From the NCBI GenBank assembly GCA_964646205.1, contig CAZYAZ010000030.1, positions 1-64,000 on the forward strand: DNA of 64,000 bases, in the 5' to 3' direction. The stretch is from UBA8437 sp964646205. Its GTDB lineage: Bacteria > Planctomycetota > Planctomycetia > Planctomycetales > Planctomycetaceae. Each line of letters starts with the position of its first letter. The stretch's first letter is position 1. The notes below the pieces were generated by a model. The model was not told the origin of the DNA and did no database searches. It saw nothing but the letters and a program-made list of their open reading frames with translations. A program made the translations under genes and the position numbers. This document shows positions 53,928 to 62,759 of the stretch, piece after piece.

Positions 53928-55856
53928 ATGATACGCATGAGAAGTTTGTCACGAATCGGTTTGGCAGCCGCTGCGTTGCTGCTGTCGAGCGGATTGGCTT
54001 CGGCGCAGGGTCAGGTGCATTCGCCGGCTGACCTGGCGATTGGAAAGGTCGCACCGGAGATTTCCGGTGTCGACGTGGATGGCCGCAAGTTCAAGCTGAG
54101 CGATTATCGTGGCAAGGTTGTCGTGCTGGACTTCTGGGGTGACTGGTGACCCCCTTGCCGGGCGATGTACCCCCACGAGCGGTCGCTCGTGAAGCGTTTG
54201 GCGAACCAGCCGTTTGTCCTGATCGGTGTCAACAGTGACCCGAAGACCCGCCTGCGTACGGCGATGAAGGCGAACAACATCACCTGGAGATCGTTCTGGG
54301 ACGGCGGGAGCACCGGCGGCCCGATCGCGAAGTCCTGGGGAGTCCGGGGCTGGCCGACGATCTACGTGATCGATGATCGTGGTGTGATCCGTTACAAGAA
54401 CGTCCGTGGTCCGAAGATGGACACGGCGGTTGACCAATTGCTGGCCACGGCGACGACGAAGCTGACCGAGGATCTCTCGAGCGTGAAGCCCGAGGAGCGC
54501 GGAATGGCGGCGTACTACCTGGGCTCGGCTGGAGTCAAGGGGGCCAGGAAGTCGATCGCGAACCTGATGGAAGACACCGATCCGGTGGTCCGTCAGCGAG
54601 CGGCGACCGCGTTGGCGCTGCTGGGCGATGAGACCAAGCCGTTGCTGGAGTTGCTGCGGAAGGCAGCCACGGACAAGAACCCGTCTGTGCAGGTTGCCAG
54701 CCTGAAGGTCCTGGGTCGAACTGGTGATTCCGGTTCGGTGGGGATCGTCGTTGAGGCTCTTGGCTCGAAAGACACCGACGTTCTGGTTGCTGCGATTGGC
54801 AGTGCCGGTGAGTTGAAAGCGAGCCAGGCTGTTGGTGCGTTGAAGACGTTGACGTCTCACAAGGAGACCTCGGTGTCTCATGCCGCGATCGCGGCGTTGG
54901 GCCAGGTCGGTGGGAAGACAGGAGCCGCGGCGTTGAAGTCGTTGTCCTCGAAGCCGGACCACCCGGCCCGGGTACGGATTGCCGCGGCGTTGTACCAGTC
55001 GGGCGACAAGGCGAGTGGTGAAGCGTTCCAGGGGTTCCTGGGCGATGAGTCCGTCGCCGTGCGTCGCGAGGCGGTGGCTGCGTTGGCGAGTCTGAAGGGA
55101 CTCGAAACCCAGTCGCTGTACCTGAAGGCACTCCAGGACAAGGATGGCGACGTTCGCAAGGTGGCCCGTGACGTTCTCAAGACGAGCAAGGATCCGAAGG
55201 TCCAGAAGGCTCTGAAGGATGTGCTCGCACTGGAAATTGATGACCTGGTGCCGAAGTTGAGGGACCGAAAAACGGTCACGAGTGCCAGCAGTCAACTGGT
55301 GACCCTGGGCGTGGACGTGGTTCCGTTCTTGATGGAGCGGCTTGGTACCGAGAAAACAGCAGCCGGGCAAGACGGCATCGCACGAACCATTTTTGGATTG
55401 CGAAGCAACAAGGAGGTTTCGGCGGCTCTCCGAAAGGGTCTCAAGAGTGAAATCCGCGTGGTCCGGGGCTGGTCGGCGTTCCTGCTGCACTTCACTGCTC
55501 CGACTCAGAATCTCTTGCCCACCCTGGCGGAGTTTGCGGCGAGCGATTTTGAAGTGCTCAACAGCCACTCGGTTCGGGCCTTGAGTCGATACAAGGATAA
55601 GCAGGCGACTGATGCCCTGGCTGCGGCACTGAAAAGGAAGGGGGCCGGACCCAATGCCTTGCGTTTGCGGAGTACGGCCATTTTCTCGCTGCAACGACAG
55701 GACACGCCAGCCGCTGCTGCGGTCTTGGGCGGATTGCTCGAGAACCCGAAGCTCCGTAAACAGGCCGAGACGGCCCTGGGTCGGATGAAGACACCGGCGG
55801 CGAAAAAAATCCTGGATGCGGCGCCGCCGGCGAAGGAATCCGACGAAGAGGAATAA
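53928..55856 (+). CDS. Secreted thioredoxin-HEAT selenoprotein, copy 1 (UGA = Sec74)
   Basis: Read through the TGA at 54147-54149 this is a 642-aa protein. A signal peptide (about 1-26) is followed by a thioredoxin/TlpA-like domain (IGKVAPEISGVDVDGRKF; KVVVLDFWGDW-U-PPCRAMYP), in which the UGA occupies the first cysteine of the CxxC site and C77 is the second. WGVRGWPTIYVID gives the cis-proline loop. From about residue 180 there are HEAT-like repeats to the end. Both sides of the UGA are in one frame, with no other start explaining the downstream 569-residue frame. The SECIS-like hairpin follows. I infer an extracytoplasmic redox enzyme on a protein-binding scaffold. Confidence 0.85.
54147..54149 (+). 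other. In-frame UGA (selenocysteine codon) in copy 1
   Basis: TGA at codon 74 between DFWGDW and PPCRAMYP, exactly where thioredoxin-fold proteins have Cys. A TGC-to-TGA nonsense mutation is the alternative. Confidence 0.82.
54174..54191 (+). promoter_or_regulatory. SECIS-like hairpin, copy 1
   Basis: CACGAGC-GGTC-GCTCGTG: a perfect 7-bp stem with a GGUC apical loop. The loop begins 31 nt after the UGA, within the 16-37 nt range I recall for bacterial SECIS elements. The E. coli fdhF SECIS loop also contains GGUC. It would recruit SelB. Confidence 0.75.
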
Positions 55857-55858
55857 CC

Positions 55859-57964
55859 ATGATACGCATGAGAAGTTTGTCACGAATCGGTTTGGCAGCC
55901 GCTGCGTTGCTGCTGTCGAGCGGATTGGCTTCGGCGCAGGGTCAGGTGCATTCGCCGGCTGACCTGGCGATTGGAAAGGTCGCACCGGAGATTTCCGGTG
56001 TCGACGTGGATGGCCGCAAGTTCAAGCTGAGCGATTATCGTGGCAAGGTTGTCGTGCTGGACTTCTGGGGTGACTGGTGACCCCCTTGCCGGGCGATGTA
56101 CCCCCACGAGCGGTCGCTCGTGAAGCGTTTGGCGAACCAGCCGTTTGTCCTGATCGGTGTCAACAGTGACCCGAAGACCCGCCTGCGTACGGCGATGAAG
56201 GCGAACAACATCACCTGGAGATCGTTCTGGGACGGCGGGAGCACCGGCGGCCCGATCGCGAAGTCCTGGGGAGTCCGGGGCTGGCCGACGATCTACGTGA
56301 TCGATGATCGTGGTGTGATCCGTTACAAGAACGTCCGTGGTCCGAAGATGGACACGGCGGTTGACCAATTGCTGGCCACGGCGACGACGAAGCTGACCGA
56401 GGATCTCTCGAGCGTGAAGCCCGAGGAGCGCGGAATGGCGGCGTACTACCTGGGCTCGGCTGGAGTCAAGGGGGCCAGGAAGTCGATCGCGAACCTGATG
56501 GAAGACACCGATCCGGTGGTCCGTCAGCGAGCGGCGACCGCGTTGGCGCTGCTGGGCGATGAGACCAAGCCGTTGCTGGAGTTGCTGCGGAAGGCAGCCA
56601 CGGACAAGAACCCGTCTGTGCAGGTTGCCAGCCTGAAGGTCCTGGGTCGAACTGGTGATTCCGGTTCGGTGGGGATCGTCGTTGAGGCTCTTGGCTCGAA
56701 AGACACCGACGTTCTGGTTGCTGCGATTGGCAGTGCCGGTGAGTTGAAAGCGAGCCAGGCTGTTGGTGCGTTGAAGACGTTGACGTCTCACAAGGAGACC
56801 TCGGTGTCTCATGCCGCGATCGCGGCGTTGGGCCAGGTCGGTGGGAAGACAGGAGCCGCGGCGTTGAAGTCGTTGTCCTCGAAGCCGGACCACCCGGCCC
56901 GGGTACGGATTGCCGCGGCGTTGTACCAGTCGGGCGACAAGGCGAGTGGTGAAGCGTTCCAGGGGTTCCTGGGCGATGAGTCCGTCGCCGTGCGTCGCGA
57001 GGCGGTGGCTGCGTTGGCGAGTCTGAAGGGACTCGAAACCCAGTCGCTGTACCTGAAGGCACTCCAGGATGACGATCCGATGATCCGGAACCTGGCGAGA
57101 AAGCGGCTTACGGGGAGCAAGGACGTGGCGGTTCGCCGGGCGTTGACAGAGGCGATCTCGAAGGACGTCAAGGATCTCGTTCCGCAGTTGGCCAACCGGT
57201 CAACGTCCCAGGCCGCGACCAAGCAACTGCAATCGTTGGGTCCGGCTGCGGCACCGTTGTTGATGAAACATATGGGTGAAGCAAAATCGCTCGCCTCACA
57301 ATTCGCGCTGGCTCGCGTGATTGCCGAGTTGAAGAATCCGGAGGTCGCTCCGCTGGCGGCCAAGGAACTGAAGAACGTGAAACTGGTCCGCAACACGCGG
57401 TTTGCGTTGGAACAGATTGCCGCGTCCGCCGGCGAAAAAGTCGTTCCGCTGGCCCGGGATCTGTTGCAGCATGAATCGGCGGACGTTCGTCAGAGTGGCC
57501 TGAGGCTGCTGCTGCGGGCCGGTAATAGTTCGCGGGCGGCCCAAACGGCGCTCGAGTCGGCCTTGAAGGACAAGGCAGCTCCGGTACGAGTGTTGGCGGC
57601 CTATGCTCTGGCGCAAAAAGGGAACAAGGCTGCGGTGCCGGCACTGATCGAGGGCACCAAGTCCAAGGACTTGTTGTCCAGGCAGTACGGTATGTTTGGC
57701 CTGGCCACTTTCAAGACCAAGGCGGCCAGCGAAGCGATTGCGGACGCGATCCTGCGGTCGCCTCAACTGGGTCGACTGGGGATCCAGTCGCTGCAGCGGC
57801 AGGGGACCGCAGACGCGGCACGGGCACTGGGTCGGGTACTTCGCGAGGGACCGGCCAATCTGAAGACCCCCGTCCGACAGGCACTGGGACGTATGAAGGT
57901 GCCCGAGGCGAAGAAGGTGCTCGAGGAGTCCGGCACGACCAAGACCGACGCCACGAAGAAATAG
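55859..57964 (+). CDS. Secreted thioredoxin-HEAT selenoprotein, copy 2 (UGA = Sec74)
   Basis: With the TGA at 56078-56080 read as selenocysteine this is a 701-aa protein. Residues 1 to about 404 are identical to copy 1 (signal peptide, thioredoxin domain with WGDW-U-PPC, and the first HEAT repeats). The rest (DDDPMIRNLARKRL onward) is homologous but strongly diverged and longer by about 60 residues. It ends in LEESGTTKTDATKK. It begins two bases after the copy 1 stop, so the two are cotranscribed. A possible job is thiol or selenol redox on distinct partners chosen by the C-terminal repeats; that is inference. Confidence 0.85.
56078..56080 (+). other. In-frame UGA (selenocysteine codon) in copy 2
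   Basis: TGA at codon 74, identical context to copy 1. Because the block is duplicated this is not independent evidence. Confidence 0.82.
56105..56122 (+). promoter_or_regulatory. SECIS-like hairpin, copy 2
   Basis: Same CACGAGC-GGTC-GCTCGTG hairpin as in copy 1, again with the loop 31 nt after the UGA. Confidence 0.75.
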
Positions 57965-57992
57965 GCGACGTTCTTGAACGGGTGCAGTTGCC

Positions 57993-58008
57993 CCCTCCTT
58001 CGGGTGGG
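57993..58008. terminator. UUCG-loop hairpin between converging genes
   Basis: CCCTCC and GGTGGG (one T-T mismatch) close a stable TTCG tetraloop, 29 bp after the copy 2 stop. There is no T-run, so if it terminates transcription it would be Rho-assisted or act as an mRNA 3' end. Confidence 0.3.
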
Positions 58009-58024
58009 CTGCGCCGGGTCGCGA

Positions 58025-59164
58025 CTACTGGTAGGCCACGTTGCCGTCCGGTTCGATCACCAGTGGACGACGCCAGTACTGCAGCGGGTGGTTCTTGATG
58101 GCGTCCTCGTTGACCTCGACTCCCAATCCGGGCGTCTCGGGGATCACGAGGTATCCGTCGTCGAGTTGGATTGGCTTCTTGAGCAGTTTGCTGTTGGGGC
58201 CGACCGTGTCGATCCGGTATTCGAGAATCAGGAAGTTCCCCGTCGAGGCTGCAAAGTGAGCCGACACGGCCGTCGACATGCCTCCCAGTGGGTTGTGGGG
58301 GGCGATGGTCAGGTAGTTGGCCTCGGCCATCGCTGCGATCTTCTTGGTCTCCAGCAGGCCTCCACACAACACGATGTCCGGTTGCAGGATGTCGGCCGCG
58401 CGAGCGGCGATCAGGTCGCGGAACTCGTACTTGGTATAGAGCATCTCGCCGGTGGCCAGTGGGATCGGCAGCTTGTCCTTGAGTTGTCCCATCGCGTCGA
58501 TGTTCTCGGGCCGCAGTGGTTCCTCGAAGAACATGGGGCGGTACGGGGCCACGGCCTCGGCCAATTCCAGGGCCTTGTACGGTTCGAAGAGACGTGCGTG
58601 TGGATCGAGACCGATGTCGATGTCGTCGCCGACAGCACGGCGGACGGCTTCCAGCTTGGCGGCGGCACCCTTGAGCACCTGTGACCAGGGCATCTTCTCG
58701 GGACCGGCGGGGAACGGGCTCATCTTGATCGCGGTGAATCCCTGTCGAACGGCGTCGGTGGCAGAAGCCGCAGCTTCTGCTGGGGTGCCGCCCCCGGTTC
58801 CCAGGTAGACCCGGATCTTGTCGCGGCACCGACCTCCGAGCAACTGATAAACCGGCACACCGTGGGCCTTGCCCTTGATGTCCCACAGCGCGGTCTCGAT
58901 GCCGCTGATGGCGGCATTGACGATGGAGCCGCCCGGAAACCGGGAGCCGTTGTGCATGATCCGCCACAGGTGTTCGATCCGTGTGGGATCTTCACCGATG
59001 AGCCAGTCCTTGAGGTACTCGATTGCCGCGACGACCGAGGTGTCGGGACCCGCCCGGTACGCTTCCCCGTATCCGACGAGGTGTTCGTCGGTGACCACCT
59101 TGACATAGATGTGGTTGCCGCCGCCGAGGTTCGCACCCAGGGCCTCGATGTTGGTGATCTTCAT
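58025..59164 (-). CDS. Enolase-superfamily acid-sugar dehydratase (galactonate dehydratase-like)
   Basis: A 379-aa protein of the mandelate racemase/muconate lactonising superfamily. Metal ligands D187 (GLDPHARL, with H189), E214 (FFEEPLRPEN) and E240 (ATGEMLYTK), and the H290/D263 dyad (IAPHNPLGG; LQPDIVLCGG), match D-galactonate dehydratase. No export signal, so it is cytoplasmic, in contrast to the related Tat-exported protein at the left end. It would dehydrate an acid sugar to a 2-keto-3-deoxy acid. ATG 59164 follows GGAG by eight bases. Divergent from the unknown Tat protein. Confidence 0.9.
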   Translation of the reverse strand: MKITNIEALGANLGGGNHIYVKVVTDEHLVGYGEAYRAGPDTSVVAAIEYLKDWLIGEDPTRIEHLWRIMHNGSRFPGGSIVNAAISGIETALWDIKGKAHGVPVYQLLGGRCRDKIRVYLGTGGGTPAEAAASATDAVRQGFTAIKMSPFPAGPEKMPWSQVLKGAAAKLEAVRRAVGDDIDIGLDPHARLFEPYKALELAEAVAPYRPMFFEEPLRPENIDAMGQLKDKLPIPLATGEMLYTKYEFRDLIAARAADILQPDIVLCGGLLETKKIAAMAEANYLTIAPHNPLGGMSTAVSAHFAASTGNFLILEYRIDTVGPNSKLLKKPIQLDDGYLVIPETPGLGVEVNEDAIKNHPLQYWRRPLVIEPDGNVAYQ

Positions 59165-59292
59165 GGCGGATGGCTCCGGTGGCTGGTACCTGTTTTCGTG
59201 GTCCGATCCTATCCTTGTGGTCGGCAACTTGCACCCGAGGGCAGACGATGCCATTCTGCGGGCACCAAGCAGGAAAAGGGGAAGGACGTTTC

Positions 59293-60861
59293 ATGGCGAC
59301 ACGACGTGAATTCCTGGCCGCCGGAGCAGGGGGGTTACTGGGAGCGACGGGATTGCCGTCCCTGGCCGATGACCAACTGAAAGTGACCAAGGGACTGGTC
59401 AAGCTCCACCCGGGTATCGAACCGCTGGTGCGACTGGTCGAGCGGACTCCGCGTGACAAATGTGTGGGGTTGCTCTCGGACCAGATCAAGCGGGGCGTTC
59501 CGTACCGCCAGTTGCTGGCGTCCCTGTTCCTGGCCGGCATCCGGAACGTCAATCCACAACCACCGGGATTCAAGTTCCATTGTGTTTTTGTGATCAACGC
59601 GGCACATCAACTCAGTCTCGATTTGCCCGCCGATCAACGACTGTTGCCGCTGTTCTGGTCGCTGGACAATTTCAAGGCGTCCCAGGCCAAGGACATCGAG
59701 GAGGGAGATTTCAAGTTGGGGCCGGTCCGGGGCAAGTTGCCCTCGCCCGAAAAGGCCGGGCGGGAATTCACCCGAGCGATGAACGAATGGGACGAGCAAC
59801 GGGCCGATCGGGCAATCGTGGCGCTTGTTCGCAGCCGAGGAGCCAGCCATGTGATCGAGAGGATGTGGCAGTACGGGTGCCGCGATTACCGCAATATCGG
59901 GCACAAGGCCATCTTTGTTGCCAACACCTGGCGGACATTGCAGACGATCGGCTGGCGGCACGCCGAACCGGCGATGAGGTCACTGGTGCTGGGACTTCTG
60001 GATTTTGGCCCCGAGGAACGCGTCAACAAGTACGCCTTCGCCGACCAGACCTACTTGTCGAACCTGAAATTTGCCCGGGAGGTGTTGAAACAGGGGGGCG
60101 ACGCCGGGGTGTCGGCGAAGTGGCGGTACGAGTGGATCCAGCCGGGCAGCCAGCCCCAGCAGGTGATGGAGTTGCTGGGTGGGATGAGGGAACTGAAGCC
60201 GGAGGCGTGTTGTCGCCTGGTGCGTGAACGTTTGGGGCGGGGAGATTGCCGTGCCCAGGCGGTCTGGGATGCGGTGCACCTGATGGCCTCGGAATTGATG
60301 GTGCGGCAGCCGGGGATCTACGGGATTCACACGGTCACCTCGGCCAACGCGTTGCACTACGCCTACCGGTCGGCCGCGTATCCGGTGACACGGTTGTTGT
60401 TGGTGTTGCAGGCGGTCGGATGGATGACCCAGTTCCGCGAGTTCATGGCGACGGCCCGCGGGGGATTGAACAAGGGCGACATCACCAATTCGGCGGGACG
60501 CGAGGTCAAGAACGCCGGCGAGGTTCCGATCGGTCGCGAGGTGTCAGAGATCCTGGCCCGGGTGGGACCCGATACGGCAGCCGCGTCGTCGGCGGCTTAC
60601 CGCCTGGCCAGTCGAGCGGCATCGGCCGGGCGTCCCGATTGGATCGATTCCTTCACCAATTCTGCTCGCCAGTTGATCGCTCAGAAGGCCACCGACGCGC
60701 ACCACTACAAGTATGGCATGGCGATATTTGAAAATCTGGACCTGGTCAGTCCCGCCTATCGGCCACACGTGCTGGCGACAGCGCCATACTACATCCGCGG
60801 TTCCGCGGCTCCCGATTCGGCTGTGGTGACACAGGCCATGGAGGCGATGGGGGCCCGGTGA
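59293..60861 (+). CDS. Tat-exported protein of unknown function (522 aa)
   Basis: The protein begins MATRREFLAAGAGGLLGATG, a clear twin-arginine leader. The rest is soluble and mostly alpha-helical with several conserved-looking motifs (QYGCRDYRNIGHKAIFVAN; MASELMVRQPGIYGIHTVTS; AHHYKYGMAIFEN). Histidines recur in helices (HKAIF, HTVT, HYAYRS, HHYKYG), which might form a metal or haem site. I recognise no family with confidence, although similar proteins are common in planctomycete genomes. ATG 59293 has GAAGGA upstream. Confidence 0.78.
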   Translation: MATRREFLAAGAGGLLGATGLPSLADDQLKVTKGLVKLHPGIEPLVRLVERTPRDKCVGLLSDQIKRGVPYRQLLASLFLAGIRNVNPQPPGFKFHCVFVINAAHQLSLDLPADQRLLPLFWSLDNFKASQAKDIEEGDFKLGPVRGKLPSPEKAGREFTRAMNEWDEQRADRAIVALVRSRGASHVIERMWQYGCRDYRNIGHKAIFVANTWRTLQTIGWRHAEPAMRSLVLGLLDFGPEERVNKYAFADQTYLSNLKFAREVLKQGGDAGVSAKWRYEWIQPGSQPQQVMELLGGMRELKPEACCRLVRERLGRGDCRAQAVWDAVHLMASELMVRQPGIYGIHTVTSANALHYAYRSAAYPVTRLLLVLQAVGWMTQFREFMATARGGLNKGDITNSAGREVKNAGEVPIGREVSEILARVGPDTAAASSAAYRLASRAASAGRPDWIDSFTNSARQLIAQKATDAHHYKYGMAIFENLDLVSPAYRPHVLATAPYYIRGSAAPDSAVVTQAMEAMGAR

Positions 60862-60878
60862 ACCACGACGTGTCGCGG

Positions 60879-60908
60879 TTGACAATGATTGGTGTGAGAG
60901 GTTGTGAT
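60879..60908 (+). promoter_or_regulatory. Candidate sigma70-type promoter for recQ
   Basis: A perfect TTGACA (60879-60884), an 18-nt spacer and TGTGAT (60903-60908), about 38 bp before the recQ ATG. Confidence 0.4.
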
Positions 60909-60946
60909 CTGTCGCAGATGATGCACCGGCGGTCGGCACGAAGCCA

Positions 60947-62740
60947 ATGACGATCCAACAACTCCGCGACGTCCTGAAGACCCACTGGGGCTATGACGGC
61001 TTCCTGCCGTTACAGCAAGAGGCGATGCAGTGTGTGTTGGAGGACCGGGATTCGGTCGTGGTGCTTCCGACCGGTGGCGGCAAGTCCCTGTGTTTTCAGG
61101 CTCCGGCTGTCGTCCGTTCCGGGGTGGGCCTGGTTGTCTCGCCGCTGATTTCCCTGATGAAGGATCAGGTCGACGGACTCAACGCCGCCGGTGTCCCTGC
61201 GGCGTGTCTCAACAGCAGCATGGAACCCGATGCGCGTCGCCGTGTCTTTGAGGACCTGGAGGTCGGGAACCTGAAGTTGCTGTACATTGCTCCGGAAAGG
61301 CTGGTGCAGCCGGGAATGCTCGATACGCTGGCCGCCTCCAACGTGTCCCTGGTGGCCATCGACGAGGCACACTGTATCAGCCAGTGGGGCCACGATTTTC
61401 GGCCCGAATACCGGCAGTTGAAGCTCTTGAAAGAGAGGTTGCCGGGGATAGCGATACACGCCTACACGGCAACGGCCACCACCCAGGTCCGTGAGGACAT
61501 GATCGAGGAGTTGGAATTGTCCGGGCCGGAGGTGCTGGTTGGATCGTTTGACCGACCCAACCTGTCGTACAAGATCATGCTTCGCGATGGCGGCACCGAT
61601 CAAATGGCGACCATCATGGATCGCCACCGTGACGAATCGGGCATCATCTACTGCATCTCGAGACGTGACGTCGAAAAGACCTCCGAACAACTCAACCAGC
61701 GTGGTTACCAGACCCGTCCGTACCATGCGGGGATGAGCGACGAGGAGAGACGGGACAATCAGGACGCTTTTATCGGGGAACGGGTCGATACGATTGTCGC
61801 GACGGTGGCCTTCGGGATGGGGATCGACAAGTCGAATGTCCGTTATGTGATTCACGCCGCGATGCCCAAGTCGCTCGAGGGCTACCAGCAAGAAACGGGA
61901 CGAGCGGGTCGTGACGGATTGGAGGCGGAGTGCTGCCTGTTGTACACCGGCGGTGATTATGGGCGGTGGCGGGCGATCCTGGACGGCTCTGACAGTGAGC
62001 CGACCGAGGGAGCCTGGCAAAGTCTGCAGGCGATGCAGGACTTTGCCGGCAGCGTTGTGTGCCGACATGCAGCACTGGTTGAGTACTTTGGCCAGTCCCT
62101 GGATTCGGACAATTGCGGTGCCTGCGACGTCTGCCTGGGGGAACTCGACCAGGTCGAGGATCCACTGGTGATTGGCCAGAAGATTCTTTCGAGCGTGATC
62201 AGGCAGGAGCAACGGTTCGGAGCCGATTACACGGTGAAGGTGTTGCGGGGGTCGAGCGAACAGAGAATTCTCGACAACGGGCACGACCAACTGAGTACAT
62301 ACGGTTTGCTGGCCGACGAGGACGTGAGAGCCGTGCGTGCGTGGGTGGAGCAACTGGTGGCACAGGGGTTCCTGGCCAAGGTCGGCGAGTACAATGTGTT
62401 GGTGGTGACCGAGAGTGGCAGGCAACTGTTGACCGGTGAGGTCACACCACGGCTGCTGAAACCGGCCCGGGCGGCCCGGGCCCGGAAATCTCGCGCGCAT
62501 GATGATTCGTGGGAGGGCGTGGACCGCGAATTGTTCGAGAGACTGCGCGAGTTGAGACGAGAACTGGCTGACGAGAAGTCGGTGCCAGCCTACGTGGTGT
62601 TTGGCGACGCGAGCCTGCGTGATATGGCTCGTCAACGACCGGGCACGCCTGCGGAGTTTCTCGAGATCCACGGAGTGGGCCAAAAGAAGGCGGCCGATTA
62701 CGGCGAGGTGTTTCTCGCCGCAATCGGCTCGGCCGACTGA
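60947..62740 (+). CDS. recQ: ATP-dependent DNA helicase RecQ
   Basis: A 597-aa 3'-5' DNA helicase. Walker A is LPTGGGKSLCFQ (K46), motif II AIDEAHCISQWGHDF (D139), motif VI QETGRAGRDG. The RecQ-C-terminal zinc site is C372, C390, C393 and C396 (C-x17-CGACDVC), followed by a winged helix and a C-terminal HRDC domain (about 520-597, ending GVGQKKAADYGEVFLAA). Domain order and length are standard. RecQ unwinds structured or recombination intermediates in DNA repair. It stands alone between an exported protein and a converging propeller gene. Confidence 0.95.
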   Translation: MTIQQLRDVLKTHWGYDGFLPLQQEAMQCVLEDRDSVVVLPTGGGKSLCFQAPAVVRSGVGLVVSPLISLMKDQVDGLNAAGVPAACLNSSMEPDARRRVFEDLEVGNLKLLYIAPERLVQPGMLDTLAASNVSLVAIDEAHCISQWGHDFRPEYRQLKLLKERLPGIAIHAYTATATTQVREDMIEELELSGPEVLVGSFDRPNLSYKIMLRDGGTDQMATIMDRHRDESGIIYCISRRDVEKTSEQLNQRGYQTRPYHAGMSDEERRDNQDAFIGERVDTIVATVAFGMGIDKSNVRYVIHAAMPKSLEGYQQETGRAGRDGLEAECCLLYTGGDYGRWRAILDGSDSEPTEGAWQSLQAMQDFAGSVVCRHAALVEYFGQSLDSDNCGACDVCLGELDQVEDPLVIGQKILSSVIRQEQRFGADYTVKVLRGSSEQRILDNGHDQLSTYGLLADEDVRAVRAWVEQLVAQGFLAKVGEYNVLVVTESGRQLLTGEVTPRLLKPARAARARKSRAHDDSWEGVDRELFERLRELRRELADEKSVPAYVVFGDASLRDMARQRPGTPAEFLEIHGVGQKKAADYGEVFLAAIGSAD

Positions 62741-62759
62741 AGAGCGTCGTTGTCCGGGC

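Larger units (their letters stand above)
53918..55138 (+). repeat. 1,221-bp direct repeat, copy 1
   Basis: Apparently identical to 55849-57069, offset 1,931 bp. It begins at the AGGAATAACC ribosome-binding site and covers the signal peptide, the thioredoxin domain with its UGA and the first HEAT repeats (to about residue 404). Beyond it the two genes are only distantly similar. Confidence 0.9.
55849..57069 (+). repeat. 1,221-bp direct repeat, copy 2
   Basis: The second copy of the block at 53918-55138. Its left edge coincides with the last codons of the copy 1 gene (GAGGAATAA), so the copy 2 ribosome-binding site is formed by the end of gene 1. Confidence 0.9.

Noticed and set aside
53928..54149. 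A 73-residue secreted peptide gene ending at TGA, with a separate downstream HEAT gene starting at 54165
   Set aside because: The two pieces share a frame, the break is exactly at the CxxC cysteine, and the supposed second start (ATG 54165) would begin inside the thioredoxin fold just past the active site. A nonsense mutation or pseudogene remains the fallback, but the SECIS-like hairpin favours selenocysteine.
53928..57964. UGA reassigned as a sense codon (genetic code 4 or 25)
   Set aside because: Many complete genes in the window end in TGA, including the beta-oxidation, ABC transporter and YfhO-like genes.
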